Positions 33,847 to 34,001 of a DNA stretch of 34,001 nucleotides are shown in pieces; positions within the stretch are counted from its first letter, which is position 1, and each line of letters opens with the position of its first letter. The DNA is from Polyangiaceae bacterium. GTDB taxonomy: Bacteria; Myxococcota_A; Polyangia; Polyangiales; Polyangiaceae. Below the pieces are notes generated by a model. The model was not told the DNA's origin. It saw only the letters and a list, made by a program, of their open reading frames with translations, and did not search any database. Location: positions 1 to 34,001 of the forward strand of contig JAICQL010000070.1 of the NCBI GenBank assembly GCA_025937895.1. The letters run 5' to 3'. The translations under genes were made by a program, and so were the position numbers.

Positions 33847-34001
33847 GCGGCGGAGCAAGGTGGCGCGCGCGGCTGTGCGGTGCGCGGGCCGCGCGCGCGA
33901 GCGTGGCGCGCGCCAGGGGCTTCCGCGTCGACGACGCGCGGATGGCGACCCGCCTCGCCGCGCCCCAGGCACGCCGCCCGGGGTTTCGCTTCAACCACGA
34001 C
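33843..34001 (+). CDS. Partial ORF coupled to the DUF62 gene, cut by the window edge
   Basis: An ATG at 33843 overlaps the DUF62 stop as ATGA, and the frame is open for 53 codons to the right edge. GC at third positions is high, better than in the competing minus-strand frame. The visible part is very Arg/Ala-rich (M-S-G-G-A-R-W-R-A-R-L) and then reads G-F-R-V-D-D-A-R-M-A-T-R-L. No family can be assigned. It could be a real coupled gene or a GC-rich spurious frame. Confidence 0.4.
   Translation, partial: MSGGARWRARLCGARAARASVARARGFRVDDARMATRLAAPQARRPGFRFNHD

Overview
The window is very GC-rich (roughly 70% or more) and densely coded. It carries many lipoproteins with cysteine-rich or FG-GAP/VCBS repeats, a GYF-type domain protein, a GC-rich adenylosuccinate synthetase, and many short in-frame tandem repeats. 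This style fits a myxobacterium-like member of the Myxococcota (Polyangia-type); that assignment is inference from gene content. No rRNA, tRNA, CRISPR array or intact mobile element was found. Functions are read from motifs by eye, without database searches.

Left arm (1-3733, minus strand): a cut-off GYF-domain protein, then a compact operon read right to left. It encodes a MotA/TolQ/ZorA-like channel subunit, a MotB/OmpA-like partner, an SGNH-fold lipoprotein whose catalytic residues are substituted, and a small Cys-rich protein coupled to it by an ATGA overlap. Divergent from it (3991-11434, plus strand) is a tightly overlapping operon with a Maf/DUF115-type glycosyltransferase and a complete predicted pseudaminic acid pathway: PseC, PseB, PseI, an SpsF-type cytidylyltransferase fused to PseG, and PseH. 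Flagellar-stator-like and flagellin-glycosylation-like modules thus sit back to back with no flagellar gene in view.

Middle (11489-22449): an S33-type hydrolase lipoprotein, then a phytase-like-domain lipoprotein whose signal region contains five 14-nt repeats that cannot keep frame (possible phase variation). Next come a MarR regulator and a DUF4336 protein sharing a 38-bp nested dyad operator, a 21-nt tandem array, a large FG-GAP lipoprotein, purA divergent from a LysR gene, and a Cys-repeat lipoprotein.

Right arm (22450-34001): a SnoaL-like protein, a lower-GC stretch with a decayed IS66-type tnpA, a GNAT acetyltransferase, ribulose-phosphate 3-epimerase, and an HExxH metallopeptidase-like lipoprotein. 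These are followed by a hypothetical gene with HQSQG repeats, then a LysR regulator convergent with a two-gene sulfite/nitrite reductase unit. That reductase carries a C-terminal helical domain resembling HEPN. The window ends with an outer-membrane beta-barrel candidate and a coupled run of a small hypothetical, a SAM hydroxide adenosyltransferase (DUF62) and a cut-off ORF.
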